From Trema orientale (Eukaryota > Streptophyta > Magnoliopsida > Rosales > Cannabaceae), in the NCBI GenBank assembly GCA_002914845.1, contig JXTC01000204.1, forward strand, positions 455,291 to 519,290: a stretch of DNA of 64,000 nt, given 5' to 3'. The position numbers and the translations under genes are program-made. How positions within the stretch are numbered: the stretch's first letter is position 1; every line of letters begins with the position of its first letter. The notes beneath the pieces are model-generated. The model had not been told where the DNA came from. It worked only from the letters and a program-made list of their open reading frames with translations, and made no database searches. Positions 31,146-43,523 of the stretch are shown here, piece by piece.

Positions 31146-31796
31146 AAAGTCAATACCAAATGACCTCTTTAATTGGCATTTTCGGCAAAAATTTAAAAAA
31201 CAAATAGAAAATCCCTCTTTGGCATTACCTCCTTTTGCCCTTTATGATTGTTTGGGCCTTTTATTTGATAAAATATCTTACAAAAGATACACTTAATTTG
31301 CTTTTTCAGGAAAATGCTTATCAGTTCTAACAAAACATGTGAAGTTATATTTTATTTAAAAGCCTTTCAAAAAAAATATTTCATTTAAAAGAATAAAAAA
31401 CGAAGCTATTTTAAGTTTTAGTGGAATTTTTTTGTTCATGTTGTTTATTTTGTTGGAGATTCATTTTCAATAAATGACAGAAAAGTAGAAAATTTAACTA
31501 TAATATCGTTCAAAAAATTACTGTAAAGCAACAATTTTGCTTCCTTATACTGCTTAGAGCTAAAGCTAAAGCTAAACCAAACTAGTTTTGATAGTCTTTG
31601 CTTCCCTTTGGCATAATTTTTGCAAGGAACAATTCTTAGAAATTACCCACTTATTCACATCTGATCGAGTATGGAGGACTGGGACGTGTGTGTATATATA
31701 TTGATTGGGAACGAGTATAATATGAATTTTTTTTGTTCTCTATTGATAAAGAAAGTAATTTTGACCTTTGGATTTAAATCTAACGGTTATAATTAA

Positions 31797-32159
31797 GGGC
31801 TTTTTAGAGAAATACGGGAAAACATAGACAACTTTTGAAAAATACGATGTTAGGAAAAGCTACGGAAAAATACGATACCTGGGGTCAAAAGTTTAAAATA
31901 TACGATCTTTCACTCAATTTAATACGGCTGACACGGGGGATAACAACAAAAAAAACTTTGACCGGAGAAAACAAGACCAACCCGCACGCTGGGTTTTGCC
32001 CTTTCCATCTCTGCAGCCATTCGGCTTTTTCTTTTTTTAGTTCCTGATTATATCAGGCCGTATAGAAACAAAAGGGGCCATATTTTTTCAATATCTGAAG
32101 GCCGTCTATCGTATTTTTATGAAAAAGTAATAGAAAGTTGTATACTATGTAATTTCCCC
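31797..32159. mobile_element. Mutator-like MITE, 363 bp, perfect 9-bp TSD
   Basis: TATAATTAA flanks both sides (31788-31796 and 32160-32168). The left end GGGCTTTTTAGAGAAATACG continues with ACATAGACAACTTT; the right end, reversed, starts GGGGAAATTACATAGTATAC then AACTTT. Both subterminal regions carry AAAAATACGAT words. The 70-codon frame inside is not a gene. Confidence 0.9.
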
Positions 32160-32464
32160 TATAATTAATTGTATTGGAATGAATTCCAATGCCAATTAAA
32201 TGTTAATATTATTTTTGTAACTGTTAGATTGAAATTTAACCATTAAAATTGGATTCTCTTATATATATATATATATCTAAAAAAGATGAACCGAAAAGTT
32301 ACTTAAGTGCAGCTTCTTGTTGCTGTCATTTTCAAACTACTTTCCATTCTCATAGACAAATATAAGGGTTAATGAGAAAATATTCCTTCATTTTAGCTAA
32401 ATGACATTTTTCAATTTCCGGTTTTTGATAACAAAAATATAACTTGTGTCATTTTAATATATAT

Positions 32465-32590
32465 ATATAACTTGTGATTTCAACTTATATATTTAAGGAG
32501 TTCTCTTTTTTATTTTAAAATGTGGTATATATAACTTGTGATTTCAACTTATATATTTAAGGAGTTCTCTTTTTTATTTTAAAATGTGGT
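32465..32590. repeat. 64-bp tandem duplication
   Basis: CTTGTGATTTCAACTTATAT at 32471 recurs at 32535, followed in both copies by TTTAAGGAGTTCTCTTTTTT and ATTTTAAAATGTGG. The two copies are nearly identical. Non-coding. Confidence 0.9.
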
Positions 32591-33019
32591 TTTGCTTACG
32601 TTCACTATCAAAACACACTAAATGCAAGACTATATCTTATGTAAAAATTCGCTCTTTCGGGTAGTTGGAGTTTTAACAAAGGGTACAAATATCCATATTT
32701 GTAATAAAATTGAAATTATATGGTATATTTTTGTTATCATTATAATCCGAGAAGTTGAAAGTGTAATGGTCATGTTTGGTGCATAGAACTAAGATTGAGA
32801 TAAGGATTATTTATCTTAATCTCATGTTTAATGTCAACTAAGATTAAGATTAATAATCCGTATTCTGAAATTAATCTCATTTGCATTGTTAACTAATCTC
32901 ATTCAAAAGTGTGCAATTAATAATCTCATAATGTATTAGTAGTGAGCTCGAATATATTAGTAGTGAGCTCTATATCAATTGTACACTCCAATGCTAGTGG
33001 TTTCCATATTTTAAAAGAA

Positions 33020-33561
33020 GGTTTAATAATATTAATAGCTTATGAATTATACTCATTTTACTACTTTGGCTCTCGAATTTTTAATTTATATAATATTAGT
33101 CCTGAATTATGTAATTATTACAACAATGACCATTTTGTTACAAACAGTTAAATATTTAATAGAAATAAGTCGTTACAAAGTACACAATTTGGTTACTCTA
33201 GTCAAGAATGAGACTCCGAATTTCAACTTACATTATAGACTACCAAGATTTACACAATTATTGTAGCAACGATCATTTCTTTCACAAACTGGTAAATTTT
33301 CAGCAGAAATGAGTCATGTGCGAAACACACAGTTTGGTAATTACAGCTGAGAACGAGATTATGACCCATAGAAATAAATAATATCCAATTATACACTTTA
33401 TCTATGACTATTTTCTGTTAAAAAATTAACAATTTGTGACAAAGGAACCATTGCTGTTGTAATAATTGCATATTTTTGTGGTTATTATTATGTAAGTTAA
33501 AAGTTTGATGACCAAAATGGTACAATGAGTATAATTCATAGGCCATTACTATTTTGAACCC
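33020..33561. mobile_element. Mutator-like MITE, 542 bp, perfect 9-bp TSD
   Basis: TTAAAAGAA occurs at 33011-33019 and 33562-33570. The terminal repeats are long: the left arm has TATGAATTATACTCATTTTA and the right arm, reversed, TATGAATTATACTCATTGTA, in matching positions, and the extreme ends are GGTTTAAT and, reversed, GGGTTCAA. The two overlapping 70-codon frames in it are by-products of the AT-rich arms. Confidence 0.9.
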
Positions 33562-33570
33562 TTAAAAGAA

Positions 33571-34638
33571 TTGTTTTATTCTTTTCAGATTTAAAATAAA
33601 TTAAAAGACATTAACTATATATTTCAATGTAGTGGGTCCCATCTCATTAGGAAAAGAAAGGGACAATAACATTTATATAAATTATATTTTGATTGTTTGT
33701 TCAATTAATATTTTCATTTTTTGTTATTATTAATATTGACCTTTCAATTTAAAAATTATAATAATTTTGTACCCTCTATGTGTTAAATACCAATATTGAC
33801 CATTGAGTTTACAAAAATAACTTTTCTAACTTTAAAATTTTATATTTAAAAAATAATCTAAAATTTAAAAATAGTTAATTAATAGTCAAAATAAAAAATA
33901 TTTAAAAAAATAAATTGAGACAATGCAAAATTCTAGAAGTTTTAAGTATTAATTAATTTAGTTATTAATTTTAGATATGCTTTAAATATTAATTATTTTT
34001 TAAATTATATATTTGTTAATTACTTTTTAAATTATGTATTTGAAGTTTAAAAGAATATTATGGCAAACTCAATGATTAAAATTGGTATTTGACTAAGAGA
34101 TTATATAAATTTAGAGGTCAATCTTAATAATAATACAACATAATGTTTAAAACAATATTGTCTCTACTACCACCATGTAGTCTACTCTTTCCACACCTCA
34201 TTTGAAGAATATATTTTATTTTAAAAATAACTTCAAATGACTTTCTAGTACATAATTCATTTATAAACCTTTGATTGGTGAGAGCTACATTTTATAATAG
34301 CACCATCTACCATGCATTTACACATAGAATAAACACCCATTGAAAAGCAAAACTCCTTGAAAACAAATCCAACCAATGGCAACAATATTTGATTCCTCTT
34401 TAATCGATACCCAATATTCATCTTTTGTTCTGTCCTAATCACAACCCCAAACTACTTGGGCATCCTTTATTTTGTTCTTGTCTCTAAATAAAATATTTAT
34501 TCGGATCAAAATACTGATGTTTTGGCTTAAGGAAATTCCTATAGCTGTTGAAGCCAATGGTTTATGAAAACTTCGTTCATTGGATTATGATAGCACTGTT
34601 AATTTGATTTAAATAAAGAAATCTCAACCCCAACATAT
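33571..34638. other. AT-rich intergenic DNA
   Basis: No gene, no recognisable element ends and no tandem repeat were seen. The 61-codon minus-strand frame near 34257-34442 has no family resemblance I can name. Confidence 0.5.
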
Positions 34639-34646
34639 AGTGTATC

Positions 34647-35075
34647 TAGAGCTGCAAATATGGGCTGGGCCAAACGGGTCGACCCGCAAATTTGGTCCGA
34701 GTTCGGGCTGGCCCAGCTTGTTATTATTCACGGGCTGGGCCCGGCCTGAACCTAAGGCTGGGCCAGGCCGGGCCGAGGTAGCGAGCCCCCCGGGCCAGCC
34801 CGGTAGTCAAATTTTTTTAAAAAATATATATTTTTTGTCATTTTTGTAATTAGTATTAAAAAATAATATTTTTACGAAATAGTACCGGGCCGGGCCAGCC
34901 TAGTTTTGGCCTGGCCCTGTATTTAGCCATCGGGCTATAGGACCGGGTTGGGCCGGCCTAGTTTTGGCCTGGCCCAGTATTTAGCTATCGGGCTATAGGG
35001 CCGAGCCGGGCCCAGGCCTGAATTTCTATTTTAGCCCGGCCGGGCCGGGCCGGGAGGCCCATATTTATAGCTCTA
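34647..35075. mobile_element. GC-rich hAT MITE, 429 bp, perfect 8-bp TSD
   Basis: AGTGTATC lies directly before (34639-34646) and after (35076-35083). The left terminus TAGAGCTGCAAATATGGGC and the right terminus, reversed, TAGAGCTATAAATATGGGC, are inverted copies, and TAGAG is a usual hAT end. Both subterminal regions are packed with GGGCCGGGCC and GGCCTGGCCC words; the centre is AT-rich. A 69-codon frame at the left side arises from these GC words. Confidence 0.9.
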
Positions 35076-35166
35076 AGTGTATCCATTTCGAGAATCAATG
35101 CAAGAATGGAAAAACTCATGGATTGGGTTGAAGATGGATGAAAAAAGGTAGGAAAAACAAAGAAAG

Positions 35167-35642
35167 GAAAAGTTTATAGATACCCGTTTTTTCAAAACTA
35201 TATTTCCATAAATACCTTTTTTTATTTTTATTTTATAAATATATGTTTTTATACCTATTTTTAGAGAAATATAGACTACTATTGTTTCACACATTAAATG
35301 TATACTATGGTATACATTTCATGCATTAAATAGATACTGTGGTCTACATTTTATGAATAAAAATTACACTAAACATCATCACATATTTTAAAATATATAT
35401 CATAGGTCAAATTTATAATGAAAAATTTAAATCGTGGTAAATATTTTACATTGTAAATGTGTACCGTTCATATTTTACACATGAAATGTGTACCTTATAG
35501 ATAAAATTTATATTGTAAATGTGGACCACTCATATTTTGAATATGAAATGTGGACCATAAAAACGGGTATTTTTGGAAAAAAAAATAAAAATGGGTATTA
35601 TAAAAATAAATTTTAAAAACAGGTATTAGGTGTAAATTTTTC
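35167..35642. mobile_element. Probable Mutator-like MITE, about 476 bp
   Basis: The left end GAAAAGTTTATAGATACCCG, with TTTTTTCAAAAC after it, resembles the right end read in reverse, GAAAAATTTACACCTAATAC then CTGTTTTT. Candidate 9-bp flanks (CAAAGAAAG and AAAAAAAAG) agree at seven positions, which is weak in such A-rich DNA. The interior has repeated AAATGTGTACC and AAATGTGGACC words in both orientations. Confidence 0.4.
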
Positions 35643-37080
35643 AAAAAAAAGGAAAAAATAAGAAACAAGAGATGGGGTGTATGTGCAAACTAAAGGCGAG
35701 AGGGGTGAGAATAAAGAGTGTGAGTGGGAAGAGTAAAAGACAATTAAATTAAGGGTATATGTGCAAATTAAGGGCAAGAGGGAGAGGGGTGCGAATAAAG
35801 GATGTGAGTGGGGAGAGAAAAAGACAATTAAATTAAGGGTAGCTCTATTGTCATTCCTCTTTTTTCTCTTCCCACCTCCTTCTAATTAATTTGTTATTTC
35901 TATAAATATCCTCTTATAATTTGACATAGGTACCCTTGTATTGCATTAAACAAATAAACCTTATTTATCAGCACACCACTTCACACACCGAGTATATCAC
36001 TCCTATAAAATTATGTCATAGATCTTAAGAAATCAAAAATTTATATAATTTCATTTTTACAATTATAGATGAACAAATTATGAATACTGAAGATTTTAAT
36101 TATTCCAATGATTTTTTTTTCTATAAGCAATTCTACTAATGATTTTAATCGTAATGAGTTAAGGTTTTTTTTTCGTTCTTATTTGTGTTTATCTATCTAT
36201 GAATCTGTCTCAATTTCTTTGTCTCTTGCGATTCTATGAAGTCTTTCACTATCCGTTAAAAGGAAGAAAAAAAAAATAAAAATAACAGTCATTAAACGTT
36301 GATCAAGTAGGAGGCAACAATTGGTTTGTCAAAGAGATTGCTTTTTTTGTTTTTCTGGTATTAATTAATTAGCACCTCAAGTTTTTTTTTCTTCTTTTTT
36401 TGAACAGTATTCGTTATGCAATTCCTTAGTAGTATATAACTATTTTATTTTCATATAATTTACGTATAAATTTGAACTTTATTCTTGGGTTTTTTGCTTT
36501 TAATTCACTACAAAACCCTCATTAATCGGATGAGCCTCTAATTTTGGTGAATTCTTAATGTATATCAAATAACTATAGAGCAATATACATCAAAATATTG
36601 GAAAATATAATAAAAAATGGAGAAGAATACTAAAAAGGTTGAGTTCTAAGAAGGATGTTGAAATAATTTATTTTTTTTCAAAAATGTTTACTAATCGGTA
36701 GTTTTGTACTTAATGAAAATTTAAAAGGTGTGTAAAAAGAAATTTTGAAATTTTAAATTTTTTATGAGGTATTTATTTAGAAAGGGGTTGGGAAGAGAAA
36801 AACAAAGAGGTGGCAATATTAAAGCCACCCTTAAATTAAAAGTTAATCTAAGAATAATTAAGGATGTAGTAAATAGTACTTAAATTAATTTGGCTCATTT
36901 TCAATTCTAACCTTCTTTTAAAGCATAAGGATAGATTATTTTCAAAAATAGGACTTTCATTTAATAAAAATTTGGATTGGTTTCAATTTTTTTTTTTTTT
37001 TAAAAGGAAGCCTTAGTTTCAATTTTTTCCACACTACCAATCACAAACGTGAAGTTTAATGTATAGATAGGTTATTGCTG
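35643..37080. other. AT-rich intergenic DNA
   Basis: No gene recognised. A local direct repeat of about 80 bp, from GGGTATATGTGCAAATTAAG with AAGACAATTAAATTAAGGGT, is visible at about 35680-35840. The CACTACAAAAC at about 36508 resembles a CACTA terminus but no partner end was found. Confidence 0.45.
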
Positions 37081-37760
37081 CTACCTATGGTATTAGTTTC
37101 AATTGAAAATCTAAAAATAATTGTGGTTTCCATTTGAACTATTTATAATAAGAATGAAATATATACCTGTGGTCTAAGTTTAAATTGAAAATATAAAATC
37201 GTGATTGGCTCGCATTTGGAATCATCGTAAGAATGAAAATGGTTATTGGTTTGTATTTGGGCGTATATAATAAGCATGAAAATTATACTTATGGTCTCAG
37301 TTCCAATTGAGAATCTGAAAATGGTATGTGGTTTACATTTGTACTTGTAACAGGAATGCAACGTGTACCTGTAGTCTAAATTTCAATTTATTTTATTTTA
37401 TTTTTTTTTTTTTTTTTGCTGGGGTAGTCTAAATTTCAATTGGAAATATGAGAATGGTTACTTGTTTATGTGTAGACTGGTAATAGGAATAAAGCATGTA
37501 TATGTGGTGAAGTTTTCCAGTTACAAACCGTATAATAATAGCTTTTGGTTTGCATTTGTACTGGTAGGCATAAAACGTACATCCACGGTTTGATTTTGAA
37601 CTGAAGATATGAGACTGATGAGTGGTTTACATTGGGGCTAAAGGCATAAAACGCGAACCTGTGGTCTGATTTTCGATTGTAAAACTGATTATAGGTTTGC
37701 GTTTATACTTTTAATAAACATGAAAGGTTTACGCTTGGATTTGTAATAGGCATAAATTTC
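37080..37760. repeat. Degenerate tandem array, roughly 75-110-bp unit
   Basis: About seven or eight divergent units share the order: GTGGTTTGCATTTG, a short variable part, ATAAGAATGAAA, then TATACCTGTGGTCTAAGTTTCAATTGAAAATCT-like words. Units have diverged by substitutions and indels, and a poly-T run interrupts the array near 37395. No coding meaning is evident. Confidence 0.6.
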
Positions 37761-37897
37761 ATATGTAAATTTAGATTACCTTAATAATTTACATTTCATA
37801 CGTAAACCACATTTTATAATAACTTAAATGTAAACCACATGAATATTTTATTGATCGTACCATTATGAATATAAACTACCTAGTTATTTTTAGAGTT

Positions 37898-38372
37898 TGA
37901 TACGAACTCCGCCAACTTGTGATGAAACTCGAAATAAGGATGATGCCTAGGACTGTTCTACAATCAGATTCGTATGGAAAACCTCGACCCAACACCTATA
38001 AAGATGGTGAACCTTGGTACAAAGGAAGACGCCACAATCAATGATGGAAAACTCAATTGATAAGTCCAGGGATGAAACCACAGAGAAATCTGATAAGTTC
38101 GAATAAGTTCTCAAAGAACCAAAGAGAAATTGCTCTCAATTTTTCATGCATATAATCTTATCTTTTCATTAAGCTAATGGCTATTTGTAAATATAGGGAA
38201 CACGAAATTGGCTGCTAGAAATCTCCTAAAAAGCTTCCCAAAACAAGAAAAGGAAACTAAAATATCCTAATTAGAATTCTCAAAGTTGAATTCCTACAAT
38301 TATCCTAAAACAAACCTACTTCACGACAAAAAAAAAAAAAAAAAGTATCTTAATTAGCATGCAAGCCTTACA
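37898..38372 (-). mobile_element. Ty3/gypsy LTR, minus strand (same family as 3039-3568)
   Basis: On the minus strand this begins TGTAAGGCTTGCATGC and ends GGCGGAGTTCGTATCA, matching the plus-strand LTR at 3 kb in both ends and in internal blocks such as TTTGGTTCTTTGAGAACTTA and GGCATCATCCTTATTTCGAG. It directly follows the pol tail at 38419-38757, so it is a 3' LTR. No primer site or gag follows it; beyond the LTR the sequence returns to the flanking AT-rich repeat DNA. Confidence 0.7.
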
Positions 38373-38418
38373 ACTCAAAAATAAAATTAATAATAAATAA
38401 ATAAGAAACGTAATTTAA

Positions 38419-38757
38419 TTAGTTGCAGCCAATCATTTTTCTTGATGAATCAAAATCGGGTAAGTCACCAAAATCAGGAAACCAAGCTTGTAATTCACGC
38501 ACCCCTTGAGTTGTTCCCCTTGGAGAGTCTTTTCTAGAATATTCCAAAGCTTGAATAATAGAAATCCAATCTTGTGGACCATGTATAACATCATCATTGG
38601 GCCTCCAAGAATTCATCTCAGCCCAAATATTTTGAATCAGCCCATTGAGAGATTCCTTGAATCTTTTAGTTCGAGCTCTTGTAACCGGTCCAATTAGAAC
38701 TTGAATTAGCTCCTTCATAACCGTACCTTGATTTGCATCAGAGTTAGTTTATAGAAT
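38419..38757 (-). pseudogene. Ty3/gypsy pol C-terminal tail, minus strand
   Basis: A frame of about 99 codons contains VLIGPVTRARTKRFKESLNG, then WAEMNSWRP and an aromatic-rich tail (AWFPDFGDLPDF). It is the same terminal segment as the plus-strand fragment at 2.8 kb. The stop lies about 45 bases before the LTR start. Everything upstream in the element (gag to integrase) is missing. Confidence 0.65.
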
Positions 38758-38759
38758 TT

Positions 38760-39654
38760 AAATGAAACACAACAAAATCTAAACCATTGATATTTGGAAG
38801 ATAGAGGAGTATATATACTGATAGTCTCCATTTAAACCTCTGGTTTAAATATGAAATGCAAACTATTATTTATATTAATTTAAAATATAAGCTACATGTA
38901 CACTTTACTATGACTTTACTATGATTCATTGTTAGAATCGTTTACAAAAAATTAAACAAACAAAATAAAAAACATAAAATATCACAAAACGATCGATTCT
39001 TACATTCATTTAAACCACTATATTTATATAAATTTACATGTAAATCACATGTATAATTTACTAATTACGCATTATATATGTAAACCAGTTATACTCAAGG
39101 TTTATTATACAAATAAATAAATAAATAAATCCAAACAAAATATTGAACCATAGGTTTACATTTAAAACTGTTTTCACATAATTTAAAACAAACCCTCCAC
39201 CATTAGAAAGAAGAAGTTATCCATTCCTTTTTTTCTTTCCATCCCAAGCCAACCAACCCCAATCCCTAATGACTAGATCACATACCATTCAATGGCATTC
39301 ATAACTCCAACCCCAAATAAACTAACTAAATATGGGAAGTTTAAATAGATTATGTGTACTTGGAGTGCACAAAATCTTATTTGAGATAATTTTTACTTCT
39401 CAAAGTAAAATTCTTAAAAAATTTTAAATAAAATAATATTTTCTAAGAATACGTCAAAACACTTTTAAAAAAGATTTTTGAGTATTAAAATATCTTTAAA
39501 AGTCATGTCAACCAAACCTAAAAAGAACTTGGGAAAATGATATGCTCCATTGGAGCGCACAAAGAAAGAGTTCTAAATATGAAGCTTCAGTATTCAGCTA
39601 TCAAAGGGAGATCGACGCCTCGACAATTGGATGAAATTTGAAAAATTAAGAGAA

Positions 39655-39685
<31 letters not shown>

Positions 39686-40260
39686 TGGCCATGGGTAATT
39701 AGTATATGTTGGACGAAAGGAAATTCTATACTGTGTTGGAAGGAATTGAGGGTATTTTGAACTTTTTGTAAACAAAAAATAGATATTAGTTTAATAAAAC
39801 TAAAATCCAACTAAAGTTGAAAAAACAACCTAAAAACAAATAGTAGGCCTAATTTTCTCATCACTAACTCTTGGAAATGTTTAAGCTACATAGAGAACTT
39901 GATAGATCTAAATAGTGTAATCTCCAATAGAGTAGTTGCCAGAAAAATCTAATTAACTCTTAATTATAAGAGGAAAGTAGGCTAATTACTGTGTTGGGAT
40001 TTTTTTTTTAAAAAAAATGGTATGGATAACTTTTTGAAATGTTAGTTTATACAGTTTAAATAAATGAACAAAATTCATCTCCAATGTATTATGCTAAAAA
40101 GGTGTGCTAGTGTTATATTTGAAATAACTAATTAAATTTAGAACGTACCTTTTAAGTTTTACTCCAATGTATGCATGCTAATACAAAACTATTTTGTATT
40201 TGAACACTATTTTTATTTACAGTTCTTCTTTTTTCTACTATTAATTCCTACTATTATATC
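38760..40260. other. AT-rich intergenic DNA
   Basis: No gene recognised. A (GA)n tract lies at about 39650-39685. Words such as GTAAACCACATG at about 37800 and 39040 occur on both sides of the gypsy fragment and suggest it inserted into an older repeat. Confidence 0.45.
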
Positions 40261-40300
40261 ATCAGGCTCCATTTGAGGGGTAGGACTATGGGAAAGGACT

Positions 40301-40357
40301 GGACTCTTTTGTCCACTCCTATATCTGGGTCTTTTAGTGGACCGGACAAAAGAGTCC
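40301..40357. repeat. 14-bp perfect inverted repeat with 29-bp loop
   Basis: GGACTCTTTTGTCC at 40301-40314 is perfectly inverted at 40344-40357. It sits near the left side of a possible MITE running from GGCTCCATTTGAGG (about 40265) to CTAAACGAGCC (about 40801), whose ends are roughly inverted; I found no convincing target duplication for that larger unit. Confidence 0.6.
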
Positions 40358-41118
40358 AGCCACCAAAATAGTGCTCCTCCTATAGGACTAAATAGTTTCA
40401 CTTAGAACTTGGGTTTATTTAGTCCCAAGGACCATAACTCTTTTTTTTTGCAAAATTATTTTTTTGGATAATTTTTTTTTATCTTTTCTCTTTCTTAAAT
40501 AAAAAAAAAATGCATATCCCATTTAAAAAAAAATAAACCTATAATAACCATTAAAAATAAAATAAAAAATATTTTATTTTATTTGATTATTGTTTAATTT
40601 TCTCTCTCCAATTTATGAAATATTTATCTTCTTATTTCATAAAAAAAATATTATGAAAACTATATTAATAAAATTTTTATTATGTATTTATGCTCTAGTC
40701 CTGTGTTACACCAAATACAGTATAATACTAAATAGTCCAATCCAGTCCAATCCTAATTATAATCCAATCTAATCTAATCCAATCCTGCTTACTAAACGAG
40801 CCGTCAAATTACTAATAATGAAAGCTCTACTTACTTACCTACTAATAATAAAAAGAATTAAAGGGAACTCTAATTTATTGAATTTAGTGAGAATAGTATT
40901 GGGAATAAAATTCCATAAAAAAAATAAGAAAAGAGTATACATATATCAAATTGGCCACATCGTAACATTAACACATTTTCAATTTAGTTTAATAGCAATA
41001 TTGTAAATTTTCACATATTCTAAAAGTAAATTGGCCACATTGTAAATGATAATATTATAATAGCAACATTGTAAATTCTAAAACACATGACAAAATTGCA
41101 AATTTCAACACATGTTAA

Positions 41119-41809
41119 GACCATCTGCAATGTATTCATACTGAAAATGATGTGCTTAACTTAAATTTAGTATAATATGTTAAATTTAGTACACATTTTT
41201 TAGATTTTACTCCAATGCATGCATGCTAAAAAAAATTCTATTTTTTCTTTAAAAAAACAAAATTATCTTGTATTTTGGAATTACTTGTATTTACAAAATA
41301 CATGTTTTTTACTACGAAACCTTTGTGTTTTGTCATCCAGTTAGTAATCACAAAAAGTCCATTACACACATAAAGTATATGAATAATGTTCTTTATTTTA
41401 TGAAATATATGACGAGCAAATTAGTGAATGAGAGCTCTAATTTATAAAAATTTAGTAAGGATAAAATTATAAATAAAATTTAGATTAAAAAAAGTATCAA
41501 CTTTGGCTACATTATGAAATGTATAAATATTTTAGATTTCAAAATAATGGTAATATTATAAATTCAGACGTATATGCTGATGGCAATATTATAAATTTAA
41601 ACACATACTACAATGGTAATATCGTGAATTTACACACATGCTAAAATTTGATATATGCTATTCTTTGTATTAAATTTAACACAACATATAATACATGCTA
41701 AAAATAATATTAAATATGACATGCTGTTGGAGACATATTTTTTGGACAATGCTAAAAAGTACGTTAAATATTACATTGGCATGAGTTAGCATTCCCATTG
41801 GAGATGCTC
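41119..41809. mobile_element. MITE, about 691 bp, PIF/Harbinger-like
   Basis: The left end GACCATCTGCAATG and the right end CATTGGAGATGCTC are inverted, matching the common plant GAGCATCTCCAATG terminus. TAA lies on both sides (41116-41118 and 41810-41812). Related words (ACTCCAATGTATGCATGCTA at about 40162 and GATATGCTCCAA at about 41980) indicate further decayed copies beside it. Confidence 0.55.
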
Positions 41810-41812
41810 TAA

Positions 41813-43510
41813 GAATGATAATATTATAAATTTTAGCATATGCTAAAAATTTTAGCGTGTATTATTCTTGGTGTTATATTTAACATAATAGATAAAATGT
41901 GCTAAAAAGTATGTTATATTTTACATAATAGACACTTTTTTTTTGGCCAATAGGTAATACTAATAGCATACCAATTAGATATGCTCCAAGGTGTCCAGAC
42001 TTTATTATTATCATTACTTTCCATCTTATTCGCGCTTTTTATGCTAGTTTAATAACTTCTGCTTTTTTTTTTCTCCGCTTTTTTCTATTTTAAATGAAAG
42101 CTGGAAGAAGAAAAAGTAATTAAAATCAATATCAAATTATATTAGTGTTTGAAAAGTTTTTAATGAGTTAATAAGGAGTAATTTCATTTTATTAATGTTA
42201 AAATAAAAAAGACTGGGCATTTGCAGAATTATTAATGTTATGGTATTAGTTTGTAAAAGTCAAAAGTCATGTCAGTTTTCGCATAAAACTAAAAAATCGA
42301 GGTAATTTTTTATTATAAATTCATGCATGAAATGCAAGTTTATTTAAATAAAAAAGGAAAAAAGAAAACGTCATAAAATGACTTGTATTTAAACTTTTTT
42401 TCTAACGAAACCCTTTGGCACCATTTGGTTCAATCATTTGAATGAGCGTATTTAAATGAAAATTATGGAATGAATTATAATTGTGATGTGAGACATTTGA
42501 AGTAAAATAAAGTGGAATATGTTGTAATTAAAATGAGAGACATTAGAATGAACTATTCAAAAATACTTCTTAGGCTCCATTCTAATTTCAAGATACAAAA
42601 AACTCATTCTAATGGTTGATGTGACTGATAAATCATTTGAATAGAAAAAAAATGAATTATTAAAATAAACATCTATTCCAAAAGATCATTTAAATGGAGA
42701 AAAAACCCAAGAATTTAATTTTAAAGGGCTTATTGCAAAAAAAAAAAAAAAAAAATCTGAAGTAAGGATTTTCTGCAGTTTTAACCCTATTTTTGGTTTG
42801 TGCAAAATTATACCTCTATATTTGGTGATTTATGCTCACGGCTTTAAGTTATTTTCAGTGGATTTTAGCTCTATAAGATATTTTCAATTCGGACTCTGTG
42901 TTTAGTGTAAGAATTTTCTGATCAATTTAGACACGAAAGATAAATATAAACCAGAACTTTAAATACACATGTACAATTTTATATATGCCAAAATACAAGA
43001 TTTAAATTGTAAAAAGACTATACTTTGTGATATTATTTTTTGCAGTCATCTTTTTTTATTGTTAAAAACAAAATCCAGTAATTTGACTATTTTAGAAATT
43101 TGACTTTCTTATGTAAATTAAATAGAGAAACTTTATAAAAAATGATAAAATTATCCTTAGTAGATGGTAGATTTGGTTTGTATTATATTTTTACTTTGTG
43201 TTTAGATACATAGATAATTGTTGGAAATTATTTTATCTGTTACGAGGTCATTTAAAAAATCAAAATATTATTTAGAGATTAGTGCATAAATAATTCTTAA
43301 ATTTATTTCAAATATAAATCTATCATTCCATAAGAATAACTTTTTGTTTATTTTCCTCCACTTTCCCTAATTTTGTTGAAATGAGGAGGTCAAATTTCAA
43401 AAAAATCAAATTCAAAGGGGTTTTCCATATTTGTTAAAACGATGGGAGTTTCGTTAAAAAATAATGGGAGTTTCGTTAAAAAAAAAAAAAGAAATATGTT
43501 TCTGAATGGG
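41813..43510. other. AT-rich intergenic DNA
   Basis: No gene recognised. Several passages look like MITE interiors (for example GGCACCATTTGGTTCAATCA at about 42418) but I could not pair ends or find target duplications. A run of about 19 A residues lies near 42740. Confidence 0.4.
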
Positions 43511-43523
43511 CGGGGAAAAAAAA

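Noticed and set aside
36508..36520. CACTACAAAAC as a CACTA transposon end
   Set aside because: No inverted partner or 3-bp target duplication was found nearby.
40265..40803. Complete MITE with GGCTC termini
   Set aside because: The ends are only loosely inverted and flanking trinucleotides do not give a firm duplication, so only the internal 14-bp inverted repeat is annotated.
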